Counted from the first letter of the stretch, positions 22,640 to 34,440 are shown. The stretch: DNA of 64,000 bases from Berberis thunbergii (GCA_003290165.1 QNQO01002049.1:99741-163740), one strand, 5' to 3'. The notes: generated by a model not told the origin, from the letters alone. Made by a program: numbers and translations.

Positions 22640-24250
22640 TCCAAAATGACAAAGCTCACCACAATCTAATAAAAGATCGATAGGCTGTCAGAACAAATGA
22701 TACACTCCACAGATCCTCAACCAAGTGATGATTGTGACAACTCTCCAACTAGCAACGATGCATCACAAATAGTTCATGAATAGAAGGCAGCCCGAATCAT
22801 CGACCAATAGCAATTGAGAATTCGGATCTAGAACATGCAATAGCTCTGACAACCAAAACATCCGGCAACATTGCCACGGATCCCGGGTAGACCAGCTAAT
22901 GGCCCAGATGAGTTACATGACAAAGATGCTAAAGAAAATCACACAGGAGTGCATTAAACCAGTTGATCCTGTTGAGGCACCGCCACAACAAAATTCCGCC
23001 AACCGAACTCGAAGAAGTGACAAAGTCCTAGCAGAACCCCAACATGGAAACTTCGAAAGCAATGAGCTCCCTCAAGGCAATACTCCACTGTGTGACGGGA
23101 CGCTTACTGAAATCCTGTTCAGGATAGGAGTCATGGATCCCAACATACTATACAAGTTAGCAAAACATCCATTCTCTGATGCTCTCATGAAAATGACAAT
23201 GCCGAAAAAGTTCACTCCGCCAAAGTTCGAAGTATATGATGGTACTACCGACCCAACTGATCACTTGAGACATTTCCACCACACGATGGCCCTGAAGGAA
23301 ACCACATAGTTGATCTTGTGCAGGACATTCTCGATTAGACTCCTTCCAAGCTTTAGCCACCGCTTTTATCGCCAAATTCATCGAGAGCCAGCGGATGAGG
23401 AAATGATCACACTACCTCCTGCATATCGGGCAGAAGCCCGAAGAGATAATACGGGAATATGTCACTTGCTTTACCAATGAATTGACGATGATCGATGGAT
23501 GTAGCGATGACACAACTGCTGCAACCTTTGTTGCCGGACTGAAGAGAGGCACCTTCTTTGATGCTCTTAACCTGAAGCCTCCAAAAGGCATGACAGTCCT
23601 GCTGAAAATAACACAAAAAAAATCTCCCTTTGAAGAGATGAAGGTGGTCAGGAGGAAAAATGACCAAGAAAGAGAAAGTATTTCAAGGAAATGGGAAATA
23701 AATGAGGAAAAAAGACAAGATGACGGACAAAGGGAGACCAACCAATCGAAGAAACATCAGAATGATGGAAGGAGTGATTCCAACAACAATAATCCGAGAA
23801 GCTACAACCAGCGCGACCTCGACACGAGCGAGTAATCAGTGTGATGAAGAACACATACAAGCCATACACAACCATGAAAACAAGTCGAATAAATATATTG
23901 AAGCATATAATGAAATGGAATAAAGTCAACTAGCCGCTTAGGATGTGAGGAGACCCGGAAGGAAGAAACAAAAAAAATATTGTTCCTTCCATAAGGATCA
24001 TGGGCACGATATCGAAGACTGCTACAATCTAAAAAATGAAATCGAGCATTGGGTTCAGAAAGGACGACTCGACGAGTTCATCGAAATGCTAGATAAACAA
24101 CTCACATGGAAGGAGAAAACAAATAATGCTGCAAGATCGAAAGAACAGCCCGGGGAGCTAAAAGACGCCTTACACTGCATAGCCAAAGGAAGCAAAGCAC
24201 ACAACCTAATAGAAGAAGTGGCCAGGAAAACTTACCACTTGAATTGATTT
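22640..24250 (+). pseudogene. gag of element B, broken by several stops and frameshifts
   Basis: The start region reads IHSTDPQPSDD, as in A. The middle (22899-23309) has MPKKFTPPKFEVYDGTTDP and HLRHFHHTMAL, the conserved opening of the gypsy gag domain. A frameshift follows at about 23310. The end of the domain (23440-23620) reads EIIREYVTCFTNELTMIDG, FVAGLKRGTFFDAL and KPPKGMTVLL. A charged Lys/Glu/Asn-rich tail follows. Then near 23975-24030 comes the zinc knuckle YCSFHKDHGHDIEDCYNLK, with all metal ligands kept as C-x2-H-x4-H-x4-C. Gag packages the element RNA. The frame is not intact here. Confidence 0.88.
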
Positions 24251-24439
24251 ATACTGGAACAAGAGTATTAATGAAACCGGACAAGCCATTTCACGAATGC
24301 ACAAAACATGAAGAAGTTTGCCTCAACCAACTAATACGATTAAAAAATACTATTGACGGATGCAAGCTCGACCAAAATCACTAACGACAAAACTGAGCAA
24401 CAGACTCAACCTAACCACGATGGTTGACACCAAACACGG

Positions 24440-24660
24440 AGCCAACATCAGCATGATTGGACAATTTGTTGCTGATGTGAGCATGATTGGATAATTCGGT
24501 GCTTTTGTGACCATGATTGGACAGTTTGGTGTTGACATGAGTATGATCGGACAGTTAGGTATTGGAGAAAGCATGATCGGACAGTTTGGTGTTGATGAAA
24601 ACACGATCGGACAGATTGGTGATGACGTGAATATGATTGGACAAGCCAACACTACTCAGC
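24440..24660. repeat. 30-bp minisatellite, seven units
   Basis: Units start with gcatgattgg or close variants at 24451, 24481, 24511, 24541, 24571, 24601 and 24631, an exact 30-base spacing. On the + strand this gives a ten-codon repeat (MIGQFGVDxS type), in frame with one CAA to TAA stop in the second unit. Confidence 0.95.
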
Positions 24661-24718
24661 CATCGAATAGAAAAACACCTTGAGTCTGCCAGTCACGACA
24701 GCATATACGACATATGGG

Positions 24719-24885
24719 GATCAACATCAAGCAGAGAAAAATAAAGCAACAAAAACATCAATATCTAATACGAGGATCAACATCAAACAAAGGAAGACAA
24801 AGCAACAAAAACATCAATCTCTAATACAAAGGCCAACATCGAGCAAAGAAAGACAAAGCAAATCGTACTTAGAACTAGTGTAAAT
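24719..24885. repeat. 56-bp tandem repeat, three units
   Basis: Units begin gatcaacatcaa at 24719 and 24775, and ggccaacatcga at 24831. They share gcaacaaaaacatcaat and ctaatac. The spacing is exactly 56 bases. Confidence 0.85.
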
Positions 24886-25041
24886 GCTTTAACAATTAAG
24901 GTTGGTGAAAACATCCAAAAGGGAATATCAATAAGATTACGAATTCAGAACCCCTATTTTTTGTGTGGCAACATAATAGATACGTCAAAAAATTAGCCAT
25001 ACAAAACGATCGACGTATCTAATAACGCCTGATCAACCATG

Positions 25042-25520
25042 AAGTAAAGGTTGGACACCCGAGTCAACTTAACACAAAAACTCTAAGTCAATCGAGATGT
25101 CGAGTTGACGAAGTAAAGATTGGATACTCGAGTCAACTTAACACAATAACTTCTAGTCGATCGAGATGTCGAGTTAACGAAGTAAAGGTTGAACACTCGA
25201 GTCAACTCAAAACAAAAACTTCGAGTCGACCGAGATGTAGAGTTAACGAAGTAAAGGTTGGACACCGAAGTCAACTTAACACAAAAACTTTGAGTCGACC
25301 GAGATGTCGATTTAACGAATTAAAAGTTGGACACCCGAGTTGACTCAACACAAAAAATTTGAGTCAACTGAAGCATCGAGTTAACGAAGTAAAAGTTGAA
25401 TAAACAAGTCCACTTAACACAAAAACTTTGAGTTGACCAAGACGTTGAGTTAACGAAGTAAATGCTCAACGAATAAGTTGAGTTAACACAAGAGCTTCGA
25501 GTTGATAGACACATCGAATA
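25042..25520. repeat. 69-bp tandem repeat, seven units
   Basis: The word aagtaaag (or aattaaaag, aagtaaatg) recurs at 25042, 25111, 25180, 25249, 25318, 25387 and 25456, an exact 69-base step without a single indel. Each unit also has gagtcaacttaacac and gagatgtcgagttaacg. The open minus-strand frames across it arise because 69 is a multiple of three; I do not read them as genes. Confidence 0.95.
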
Positions 25521-25741
25521 AAAAAAATAAGAATTTGAGGAACAAATCAACATGAATCGAGGAAGTACAAATAAAAATAACTCTTTGCAGCAAATTCGGA
25601 AGGATAACGCTGGCCCACCATTAGACGAATGACAAGCCAAAACACGAAAGCAACTACAAACGAATTCAAAGAAAAATCCATGACAACTACAACTGAACTT
25701 AAAAGTAAAGAAGCAACAAAAGTTCATTTTTATTGATAATA

Positions 25742-28235
25742 CTACTCTGTTACATCCGGAGGAGATAAAGAAATGGAGGAAGAAATGAAGGCAACTACAG
25801 GATCATCACTTATGGGAACAGGGGAAGGACTATCTTCAGAAGAGGGAGATAATAATGACTCTGGGGCGCGCAAGGGTAGAAGAAGCAATGGCTGCTCAGC
25901 TATTGGAGTAGATTTCTCAACATCGTTGCCCTCAAAAGCTTCACCAACCAAGTGATGGTACATGGACAAATCCTTGCCGAGCTGCTCGATATAGTCAAGA
26001 AGTTCAATCTGTCCGACAATAATTCACTTCCAATCTTCGATTTCAACGATACAGAGTCTATTCTTGGCAGCAGGGAGTTCATTTTTTGCCTCGGCAAGCT
26101 GTCCCTCAGCAGTGGAAAACATACCGAAAGTATCTGCCTTGACATCATCGAGCGCAACAATTATCTGTTCCACCCGCCGCCTCTCAGCGGTATCACACAT
26201 AACAGATTGCTCTACTTCAGCACAAGGAGCTTCATCAAAAGCTATTTTCTTAGCGGATAACTCTTTTTCCACATCACGTAGACGAGTACAAACCCCATCC
26301 AACTTGGCTTTCAAATAATCAAGCTCAGCACAAATTTATCCCGTATATTTTTTGCCTCAATCAAAGACTTTCGAGCAGCCCCTGCACTTTTCTTCAATTC
26401 CGTGCATTGTGCTCTCAACACGTCAACTTGGGACAGAACATGAGAAAACACCAGCAATAGTGTCGCCAGCCTTCTCTCTAAAGAAGCCAATCGATCACAA
26501 CAGCTCAATAGACTGAGCCCATCGCCTAGGCGAGATGATTCATCTCGTCCATTATCTGCTCAAGACCATGATTTATGTGATCAAATGGATCAAGTACGGG
26601 CATCAAAGGCCTTTCCACTAACCGCCTGTGCCACTCATTTACCAACCTGCGTGCATCGTCTTGCATGTCAAGCTGAGTGAACCAGCAAAACTCGCCATCC
26701 GACTTGATACAGATATCCTTTAGGCCAGGCTCAGTCCAACAACATTGTGGATGAAGAACACTTGGATCCGAAAGCACTGAATAACCATCCCCGACAGCCG
26801 GAAGGGCTGAAGAAATAACAGTAACAACGGACAAACCACTTTTACCCTCCCGTCAACAAGCGTCTATGGCAAGGGTAGGACAAGCGGTAAGGGCGGGAGT
26901 ATGAGAACCCTGACGGATAGGAGAAGAAACTAAGAACCTGAATGCTTCGCTGACATCAATAGAAGGAAAAAGGAAAAGGAAAGTGAACCTTGAAACTCTG
27001 ACCACCACCAATGTCTTTAGATTGCTCCACCGCTAGCTGAAGCATTTTTTCATTGATAACCCGGGGATCATCATTAGAAAACTCAACAGCATCCGAGACA
27101 CCATAAACAGAAAATAGCCTATTTTCATTATTGTCTAACAGACGAGTAGTCTCCTTCGCGCTCCTTTTCAACACAAACATCAGCCTCCTTAAAAGATTCA
27201 CGATCTCTGTTTGCAACATCGTCGTGGGAAGGACTTGGGTGAGAACCAGCCCCTATAACATCCTCATCAGGATTCAGACGGGACACAACCCGAGCATAAT
27301 CATGAGTAGAAAGTCGTTTCTTCCTCGGAAACCAATCAAGATCTACTAGCAATCGCCTTGACATACTCGTGGACCTCGCAAACTTTCTTTTTCTTGAAGC
27401 AGGGATTGTGATATTAATAGGAGCATTGAGATTCATAACACGCCGGTCCAAACTCACTTCCCAATCAATACTAGCACCACTAATGCCAGTACGGGCAACA
27501 AAGGCCTCAACACAAGACTTAATAAATAAAGCTCACTCTGCTTCTAGAATCGGTCACTTATCCTCTGCTTCTCAACAGTTAAGTGAAGATTCTTCAATTT
27601 ATAGGAAACTCGTAATGATCGAAAAAACAAACGACCTCGCAATTTGAAGTAGTCGGAGTTCACAGAAGAGTAAAACCAAGACCGCGACCAATCGCGAATG
27701 TCATCACTAAGTTTCTCGAAACAAACTGGAGAATGGAGGAAGCAAATATCCCTGTTCACCAACAGACCAACCGTCGAATGCAAAACCCTCACAATTAAAA
27801 AGAATGTCGGACAAAATAGCCCACGTGTAAAAAGAAACCATCACCTCCCAACCATTAGGACCCATTTGGGCAGGAAGAATGCCCAAGAAGTTCAGATACT
27901 CCCAAAACATCTCCGGAACTGGGAGCCGAAAGCTAGAAGAAAACATACAGGAATACAATGCGATGTATCCAGCCTTTGGATTACAATGACTATCATCCTG
28001 TCCAGAAAGGATAATCTCGAGGTCAGGCGGGAGATTATAATCAGAACAAAGACTATCCAGCGTCGCCTGAGAAACTCTATTGAGAGAATAATGAGCCTCA
28101 CACAATGTTAGCGAATTACCACTTAGTTTATCACCAATGGACAACAGAGAAGCAGTGAAAATGAAGAAGATGAAGGAATGGGCAAACCCTAGTTTCAAAG
28201 ATAGCGTGAAGAGGAAAATGAATTTGTCACATCTT
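25742..28235 (-). pseudogene. Antisense ORF (aORF) of element B, decayed
   Basis: Running opposite to gag, the first block (28160 to 27707) reads LPPDLEIILSGQDD, GYIALYSCMFSSSFRLPVPEMF and LNFLGILPAQMGPNGWEVMV. This matches the N-terminal domain of plant putative gypsy-type transposon proteins (Transposase_28, from memory). The next block (27720-27560) has DWSRSWFYSSVNS, then a basic stretch (ASRKRKFARS, 27380-27420) and a charged coiled-coil region at 26024-26510. Near 25950 is LGKDLSMYHHLVGEAFE, which resembles the end of the A copy. Frames are broken repeatedly. An ATG at the expected place about 90 bases after the TATA box is not seen. Function unknown. Confidence 0.72.
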
Positions 28236-28245
28236 CTTTTATAGA
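28236..28245 (-). promoter_or_regulatory. TATA box of the antisense ORF in element B
   Basis: The minus strand reads TCTATAAAAG here, about 210 bases inside the 3' LTR and just upstream of the aORF. It matches the position and sequence of the TATA box in A (5613-5621) and C (63004-63012). Confidence 0.6.
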
Positions 28246-28454
28246 GCCGATCAATGAAGAGACAACTCATGGGAAAGCGTGCAAGATATGATGGCTATGC
28301 AAAATCCCAAAAATGAATGGCAAGCAAAGAATCGAGACACCAACCCGCGAAAAGTTATTGATAGGATTAAATACAAGTTAATGATGGAATTGAAAGGCAA
28401 ACCAACTAAGTTAGTGGCCATGTCAGCATACCCACAAACTAAAGGGGGAGTAGC

Positions 28455-29029
28455 TAATGGTACATCAAAATAGACCGATCATCATGGTCGTACACATGGC
28501 AGAGAACATCCATCACGAGGATATAACATCCAATCCATTGGGTCAACTCATAAAGTCCAAGAGGAATAAAACAATTAAAAAGGCCCAAACAAGGCTCGCC
28601 AATGAAAAGACATAAACAGAACCCAAATCAAGGCTCGAATGAATCAGAGCCCAAATTCAGGCCAGCTACGAGTTCTCTCATAAAGAAGGGGAACGTTGCA
28701 CCCAAAAAAAGTCGTGGAAGGAGTTACGCCTCCACAAACGCATGTCCAAGTAGGAGACTGTTACAAAAAACATCTCTTTCCATTGTGCCTCACATGCTCA
28801 AGTCACGCAGAAAATTAACCGCAACCAGTATAAAAGGTAAAGGGAACAGGAAACATTTGACACATGTATGCAACTTTAACTAAGTTTTTGTCCAGATTTA
28901 CTTCATTTTTCCATCAGAGTTGCTGACTTAAGCATTAGAGTGCCTTCGGCCACCAAAAATGTGGTCATTGAAAATCTAATATTTGTTTTGTAGGTCAAAC
29001 TCACAGGAGGACGATTTTTGGACCCATCT
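28455..29029 (+). repeat. 3' LTR of element B
   Basis: Pairs with 22031-22589. It ends ggacccatct, where the left copy has ggatgcatca, so the terminus has decayed. It contains the leader inverted repeat in worn form at 28948-28966. Confidence 0.88.
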
Positions 29030-30133
29030 GTTTGTTTCTTCGGAAGTGAACTTACCGAGGAGTTGCATGTTTGATAGTCTTTTGGATTTACTTTGACTTT
29101 GTATTAAATTTCTCGATTGGTTGTTGTTTAATTTATTTTGTCCTGAGATAATAAACTGTTGACGTAATATATGTTAGTTAATTGATCTTTATTTGATGAA
29201 ATTTCTTATTTATGGACATTTACACCTTTCAATTAAATTATCGATTTATTTTGTTTTATAGTGGATGCCAAGTACCTGTTACCTGAGTTGAGGAAATTTA
29301 CACGCTCTAAGTTTAGAGAATAAGATATTACCACGTGGATTAAAAGATTTTGTTTTCTCAAAATTGGAGGTGTGAAATTAAGCTAATTTTTTAATAAGTA
29401 AATAAATAATTACAAAAAAACTAGTCAAAATTAATTTACTGATCCTCGAACAACATTCCCAGGTTTCGATCCCCTATTACACAAAGACTCGTCATCTTTC
29501 TCCTCTCATTTTGGCGATCTCTCAACTTTTTTCATTTTTTTAGGCTTGACATCCACTACCTTGTTATTTGATTTTGGTTATTTAGACTTAGTAGATAAGC
29601 TTCTACAAGAAATGGGGATGGACGCAACAATAGACTCGAACAAATAATATGCAAAAATAAAAACTTTAATCATCAAATTTCTTCAATATGAGATTCAAAA
29701 TGTAAAATCGATGAGATGGGTGGAGTGAAGTAATGAGTGAGAGGTCTGTTTAAATCGGGGTTGGAAAAAATTGTGGAAGAGATAAGACGATAAAGGTGAG
29801 GTCTTGACAGTTGAGGCAGCAATGAAGTAGTGATGAGTGTAGAACTTGAGGGTATCACTCATCTCGCTTATTGTTTCTCGAAATGGCATTCAAAGCAACC
29901 ATGTTTCTAAGGTTTTTGAATTGCAACTGAGATTGATCAAATATGTTGAAATCAAAGAAAAAAAGAAGAAAAAAATAATTAGAGAGGGTTTGAGGGGATT
30001 TTGGTGAAGCGAATAAAAACTATACCTAATTCATTCAGTAGCAATAGTGATATTGACGCCGCTGGATGTAGTAAAGCACACAAAAATGATCGGTATTATA
30101 AGCACTTTAAAATGGATTTAATCCCCTCAAAGA
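29030..30133. other. AT-rich spacer, nothing recognised
   Basis: No gene supported. At 29255-29330 a pyrimidine tract ending in ttttatag precedes tggatgccaagtacctgtta, which could be a splice acceptor and exon fragment, but nothing else confirms it. Confidence 0.4.
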
Positions 30134-30960
30134 TGTTGAGAGAAATTAACACCAACTTGGTGTTAAAACTCTCTAGAGAAATTGAGAAGATGAAGAAGTG
30201 AAGAAGTTGAGAGAATTATCTAGAACAATGGAGAAGATGAGGTAAGAAATTGTGGGTGTCTAGAAAATTCTCCACCCTTCCTCTACCGCCCTTGATCAAC
30301 TATAAATAAGGAGCTAATGCATTGGTGCAAATAAGTTCAAGAGCGCGCGCGTGTGTGTGTTGTGTAAGTGAAAAAAAATTGGTGTTTGTGTGTAAGAAAT
30401 TTGTGTGAGTTTGTGTGATGTAAGTGTTGTAATTTTGTAATTGTTGTGTTATTTATATAATTGGTGTTATGTATTTGATCCTGGGTGTCGAATTTTACAA
30501 TAATTTGATATCAGAGTCATCCTCATTGCGAGGTTACTTTTCATTGGAGGAAGAAGGTATTGTTCACGAGGAAGAAGGTCTTGTCTGTGAAGCAATTGGT
30601 CAAGATATTGGAGGAACACGATGTGTGAATGTGAAGACAGCGTGTGAACATGAAGACCGACAAACTGATAGTGAGTGAGTTTGTGAAGATTGGCAACTTG
30701 GTGTTGAGGAGGGATGTTGAGAGAAATCAACACCAACTTGGTGTTAGAACTCTGTAGAGAAATTGAGAAGATGAAGAAGTTGAGAATTTTCTACCCTTCT
30801 TCCACCACCCATGATCAACTATAAAGAGGGTGCTTAGAGGATTCTCCACCCTTTTCCCCAAATGTAATTGATTGAATTATCAATGAAGATTATCTTTTCT
30901 GTATTTGTATGTCGTTTGTTGTTTTTTCTTCCTTACTCATACTAAGTGTTGTTTGCTTCC
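30134..30960 (+). mobile_element. TRIM-like miniature LTR retrotransposon
   Basis: A direct repeat starts tgttgagagaaat at 30134 and again at 30715, with strong similarity over about 190 bases. It holds caccaacttggtgtta, gaaattgagaagatgaagaag and gatcaactataaa. The left copy ends near 30499, followed at 30505-30517 by ttgatatcagag, close to the tggtatcagagc PBS of many plant copia elements. The only interior is about 215 bp, and gaggaggga (30706-30714) precedes the second copy as a polypurine tract. LTR, PBS, PPT and no coding is the TRIM layout. The second LTR lacks about 90 bases and its end is uncertain; no target duplication was found. Confidence 0.6.
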
Positions 30961-30964
30961 ATAT

Positions 30965-32225
30965 ATACTCTAGTCTAACTTGGTAGTTTAGACTTGAAAG
31001 ATGTAGCCCTACTTTGATGTCCAAGTTTCATAGATATTATAGTCTAACTTTGTAGTGTAGACTTAAAAAATAAACATATCATGACTTTGATGTCCAGGCT
31101 TCATAGATGTGCTTGTCTAACTTGATAGTTTAGATTTAGAGAATTTTGTAAGGGTGGACTTGATAATCCTGCCTGGCGGAACATGTCTAGTCTAACTTTA
31201 TGGTCCTTACTAGCTGAATATACTTCGTTGTCTGACATGGTGATCGGACAAGAAGACTTATGAGAAAATTTGTAGTGTGACTTTGTTGTCATGACTTAGT
31301 TGATTACACTTCATTTATCGACATTGTGATCAGACCAAAAGATTTATATATATGTTTTTAGTCTGACTTGTATGTTCGGACTAGCTTTATACACTTTGTG
31401 GTCCGACAATATGATCGGACCTGAAGATTTATAAGTAATTTTCTAGTCTGACTTGTATGTCCTGACTAGCTTTACACAGTTAGTAGTCCGACATAGTGAT
31501 CGGTCCAGAAAATTTATAAATAATGTCCTAGTTTGACTTGTTTAATAACTTTGTTGTTCGAAATGTTGATTGAACCAGAAGATTTCTAAAAAAATTTATA
31601 GTCTGACTCAGATGTCTTTACTAGTTTAATACACTTCGTGGACCGACATTGTGATCAAACAAAAAATTTATGAATATTTTTCTAGTCTGACGTGTATGCC
31701 CCGACTCGCTTAATACACTTCGTGGTCCGACATGGTGATCAGACCAAAAGATTTATGAATATTTTTCTAGTGTGACTTGTATTTCCTGACTAGCTTAATA
31801 CACTTCGTGGTCCGACATAGTGATCGGACCAGAAGATTCATTAATAATTTCCTAGTTTGACTTGTATGTCCTAACTAGTTTTATACACCACATGGTCTGA
31901 CATAGTGATCAGACCAGAAGATTTATAAATAATTTCCTAGTCTGACTTGTATGTCCTGACTAGCTTTATACATTTTGTGGTCCGACATAGTGGTCAGACC
32001 AGAAGATTTATAAATAATTTCTTAGTCTGACTTTGATGTTCTGACTAGCTTTATGCACTTTATCATTCGACATAATGATCGGACTAGAAGATTTATAAAT
32101 AATTTCCTAGTCTGACATTGGCGTCCTGACCAGTTTAATACACTTCTTGGTCCGACATAGTGATTAGACCAAAATATTAAATAATTTCCTAGTCTGACTT
32201 TGATGTCCTGACTAGCTTAGATTAC
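30965..32225. repeat. 85-bp tandem array (satellite-like), about 14 units
   Basis: The word tgatcgg/tgatcag in gtccgacatagtgatcggacc recurs at 31241, 31327, 31412, 31497, 31567, 31652, 31736, 31821, 31906, 31991, 32076 and 32161. The step is 84-86 bases except for one 70-base unit. More diverged units extend left to about 30965. Each unit also has ctagtctgacttgtatgtcctgac. It directly follows the integrase end of fragment D, the place of a gypsy 3' UTR. Confidence 0.95.
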
Positions 32226-32269
32226 TGGAGCGAGAAATGAAAGTTTATTGGAATGTTATAGTGTACTGA

Positions 32270-33480
32270 TAATACCTTTTCAAGTGTTCTACATTCCATG
32301 GCCTCTTGAGTTTTTCTCCCTCTGAATTTTCTGACTAATATGTTCCTGGTCTATTGATTTTCACCACCTTGTATGGCCCTTCCTAATTTGGGTTCAACTT
32401 CCTCGCACCTGATTCTTTTGTGTTCAGTTGGATCTTTCTGAGTACCTAATTACTTATTTTGAATGTGTGGGATCTGACTTTTTTTTATTGTAGTAGTTAG
32501 TCATTATCTGTTGGTAGGTCGTGACTTTGATTGAAACTTTGTCCCATCTTTTTTTCGAAAAGATCTAGTCCGACGCTCAGTGCTTCATTGTTGTCATCTA
32601 TTCGGAACTCTTTGGTTCTGAAGGTTGGCATGCTGATCTCGACTGGCACCTATAAGTTAAGGCGAATGGCGTTTCTCCGATTGGAGTTCTTTTCTTGTCC
32701 TGTAGGACCAGAGAATGTCTTGCAATTCGAACATCCATAATCTTTTTGCTGCTTCAAGCTATTTTTATGGCCTCCATGATCGTTTGGTTGGTTACTTCAG
32801 TTTGTCTGTTAGCTTGCAGATGAGCAGATGCTGAAAATAGTAGTTGATGCTCAAGTTTTCACATAACTTAATGACCTTCGAAAAGTAGTATTGAAAAGTA
32901 TTGGTTGATGCTCAAGTTTTGCCTTCGAATTGGGACCCATTATTGGTGACAATTGTTCTAAGGATTCCAAACCTGCATATTATCTCCTTCCATAAAAAGT
33001 GTTCGAATTGGAATTCTCCTATTTTTACAGTGGTTCTACTTCTACCCACTTGGTGAAGTAGTCGACTGTTACAAATAAGGAACTTCTTTCTGTCGGAGAT
33101 TGGAAGCGGACCTACAATATTTATTCCCCATTGTGTGAATGGCCACGGACTGCTCATCGGAATCATGTTCAGCTCTGGCTTGTGCATGCATAAAGCAAAT
33201 TGTTGGCATTTGTCACATAACCAAACGAGTTCATTTGCATCCTTTTGCATTATTGTCCAATAGTAACTCAAGTTACAACTTTGTGAGCTAGTGTTCTACC
33301 TGTTGGATGATTCTTGCATATGGCAAAGTGAATTTCCCAAAGAACATAGTCAGCATCACTAGGTAAAAGTCACCTTAGGAGTGGACCTATCGCGGATTCC
33401 TGTACAGTTTGTCATTTATCAGTGTGTACCGTGCTGCTCTGTTCCACAACTTACGAGCCTTCATTTTGCTTGTTGGCAGA
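32270..33480 (-). pseudogene. Integrase of gypsy fragment D
   Basis: The longest open piece (33271-32912) reads YYWTIMQKDANELVWLCDKC, then PMSSPWPFTQWGINIVGPLP and later FLWKEIICRFGILRTIVTNN. These are the zinc-finger end and the core of a Tat-type integrase. Both core Asp residues are replaced by Asn (WGINIV for WGIDIV, TNNG for TDNG), so it is catalytically dead. The tail with an LGRAIQGGENQ-like remnant and a PW/MEC-type end lies at 32290-32410. Confidence 0.85.
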
Positions 33481-33569
33481 GTTTCATTTTGTATGTACGT
33501 TAGGATTGGTGTTATCCAACTATTTTTCCGGATCAATTATACATACTTCATGTGCATCGTTCTCTAAGA

Positions 33570-33990
33570 TTGATTTTTTTTTGTACTTTGACGAGGGCAT
33601 TGTCGACCACTTTTGCATGTGAAGCTTCTTTCAGCAAGATGTCTGCTCTGTGGTTGTCCTACCTTGCTCATCTTTGAACAGTGATTGTATTGAAGCTTTC
33701 AATCAGGCCACTTTCCTTTTGATGGTATGCTTTCATTTGTGTATCCTTTACTTCAAATTCACCGTTCAATTGACTGACCACCAATTTGGAGTCAGTGAAA
33801 ACACTGACTTATTTTATTTCGAGGTGTTTTGCCAGTTGAAGTCCAGTTGTCAGTGCTTCATACTCAGCTTTGTTGTTGGATGCACTGAAATTGAATTTGA
33901 TGTCCTTTTCCAAATTCACCCCTTCTGAGTTGTGAAGAGTTATTCCCTTTTCATTGGATGCTCCGTCATATCGCATGATCCATTATTGAG
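33570..33990 (-). pseudogene. Second (archaeal-type) RNase H of fragment D
   Basis: The minus strand reads YDGASNEKGI, FNFSASNNKAEYEALTTGLQ, VFTDSKLVVSQLNGEFEVKD and a KEASHAKVVDNAL end, nearly in one frame with two stops. The acidic residues of DGAS, EYEA and FTDSK are kept, so this is the best-preserved copy of the domain in the window. Confidence 0.85.
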
Positions 33991-33999
33991 TGTTGATTT

Positions 34000-34440
34000 C
34001 AGTTGTTTCTTGTTCCTTATCATTGTCCGACTGATGCTTGATACTGGCTGTGAATTCGGCGATGAAGTCCACCAATGTTTGAGCTTTTATTATGGTCTTA
34101 GGAGCATAACTGATGTCAAACTGGTTGAGCTCTATTGCCATTTCACCATTCTGCCGGACAACTCCAATTTGTGTATTACTGATTAAAGTGGATGTTCGGT
34201 CATTACAGTGATGGAGTGGGATTGGAAGTAGGGGTGCAACTTTCTGGAAGATACAACCAGTGCCAATGCTAATTTGTCCAAAACTGGATAGTTGGCTTCT
34301 GCTTCCGCAAATGTCTTGTTGACTGGCTTTTTTTTATTCCATTCTCTTCGTGTATCAAAGTGAAGCCGACTGCATGTTCTGATACTGACAGATACAAGTA
34401 TATTCTTGCTGAAATTCTAAGCATGTGCATTATCTCCTTA
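34000..34440 (-). pseudogene. RT-linked RNase H of fragment D, truncated
   Basis: Minus-strand frames show pieces of the gypsy RNase H end (a region equivalent to SSKKLPPYFQAHPI in A). Similarity stops at about 34440, so RT, protease, gag and the 5' LTR of this element are missing. Confidence 0.6.

Larger units (their letters stand above)
22031..29029 (+). mobile_element. Element B: pol-less Tat-type gypsy element (gag, minisatellites, antisense ORF)
   Basis: LTRs at 22031-22589 and 28455-29029 match each other and the LTRs of element A. The PBS follows the left LTR and a purine tract (aaagggggagtagc, 28441-28454) precedes the right one. The 5.9-kb interior holds a broken gag at 22640-24250. 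Then come 30-, 56- and 69-bp tandem repeats and an antisense ORF on the minus strand. No protease, RT, RNase H or integrase motif is found in any frame. It must therefore have depended on proteins of a relative such as A. No target duplication is visible: the left flank is aaatt, the right flank gtttg. Confidence 0.88.

Noticed and set aside
24440..25520. Regular repeats that might suggest a CRISPR array
   Set aside because: The 30-, 56- and 69-bp units are continuous tandem repeats without unique spacers, and they lie in a plant retrotransposon.
25083..25727. Open minus-strand frames across the 69-bp array
   Set aside because: They stay open because the unit is a multiple of three and stop-free on that strand. 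Composition is repetitive and no domain is seen.
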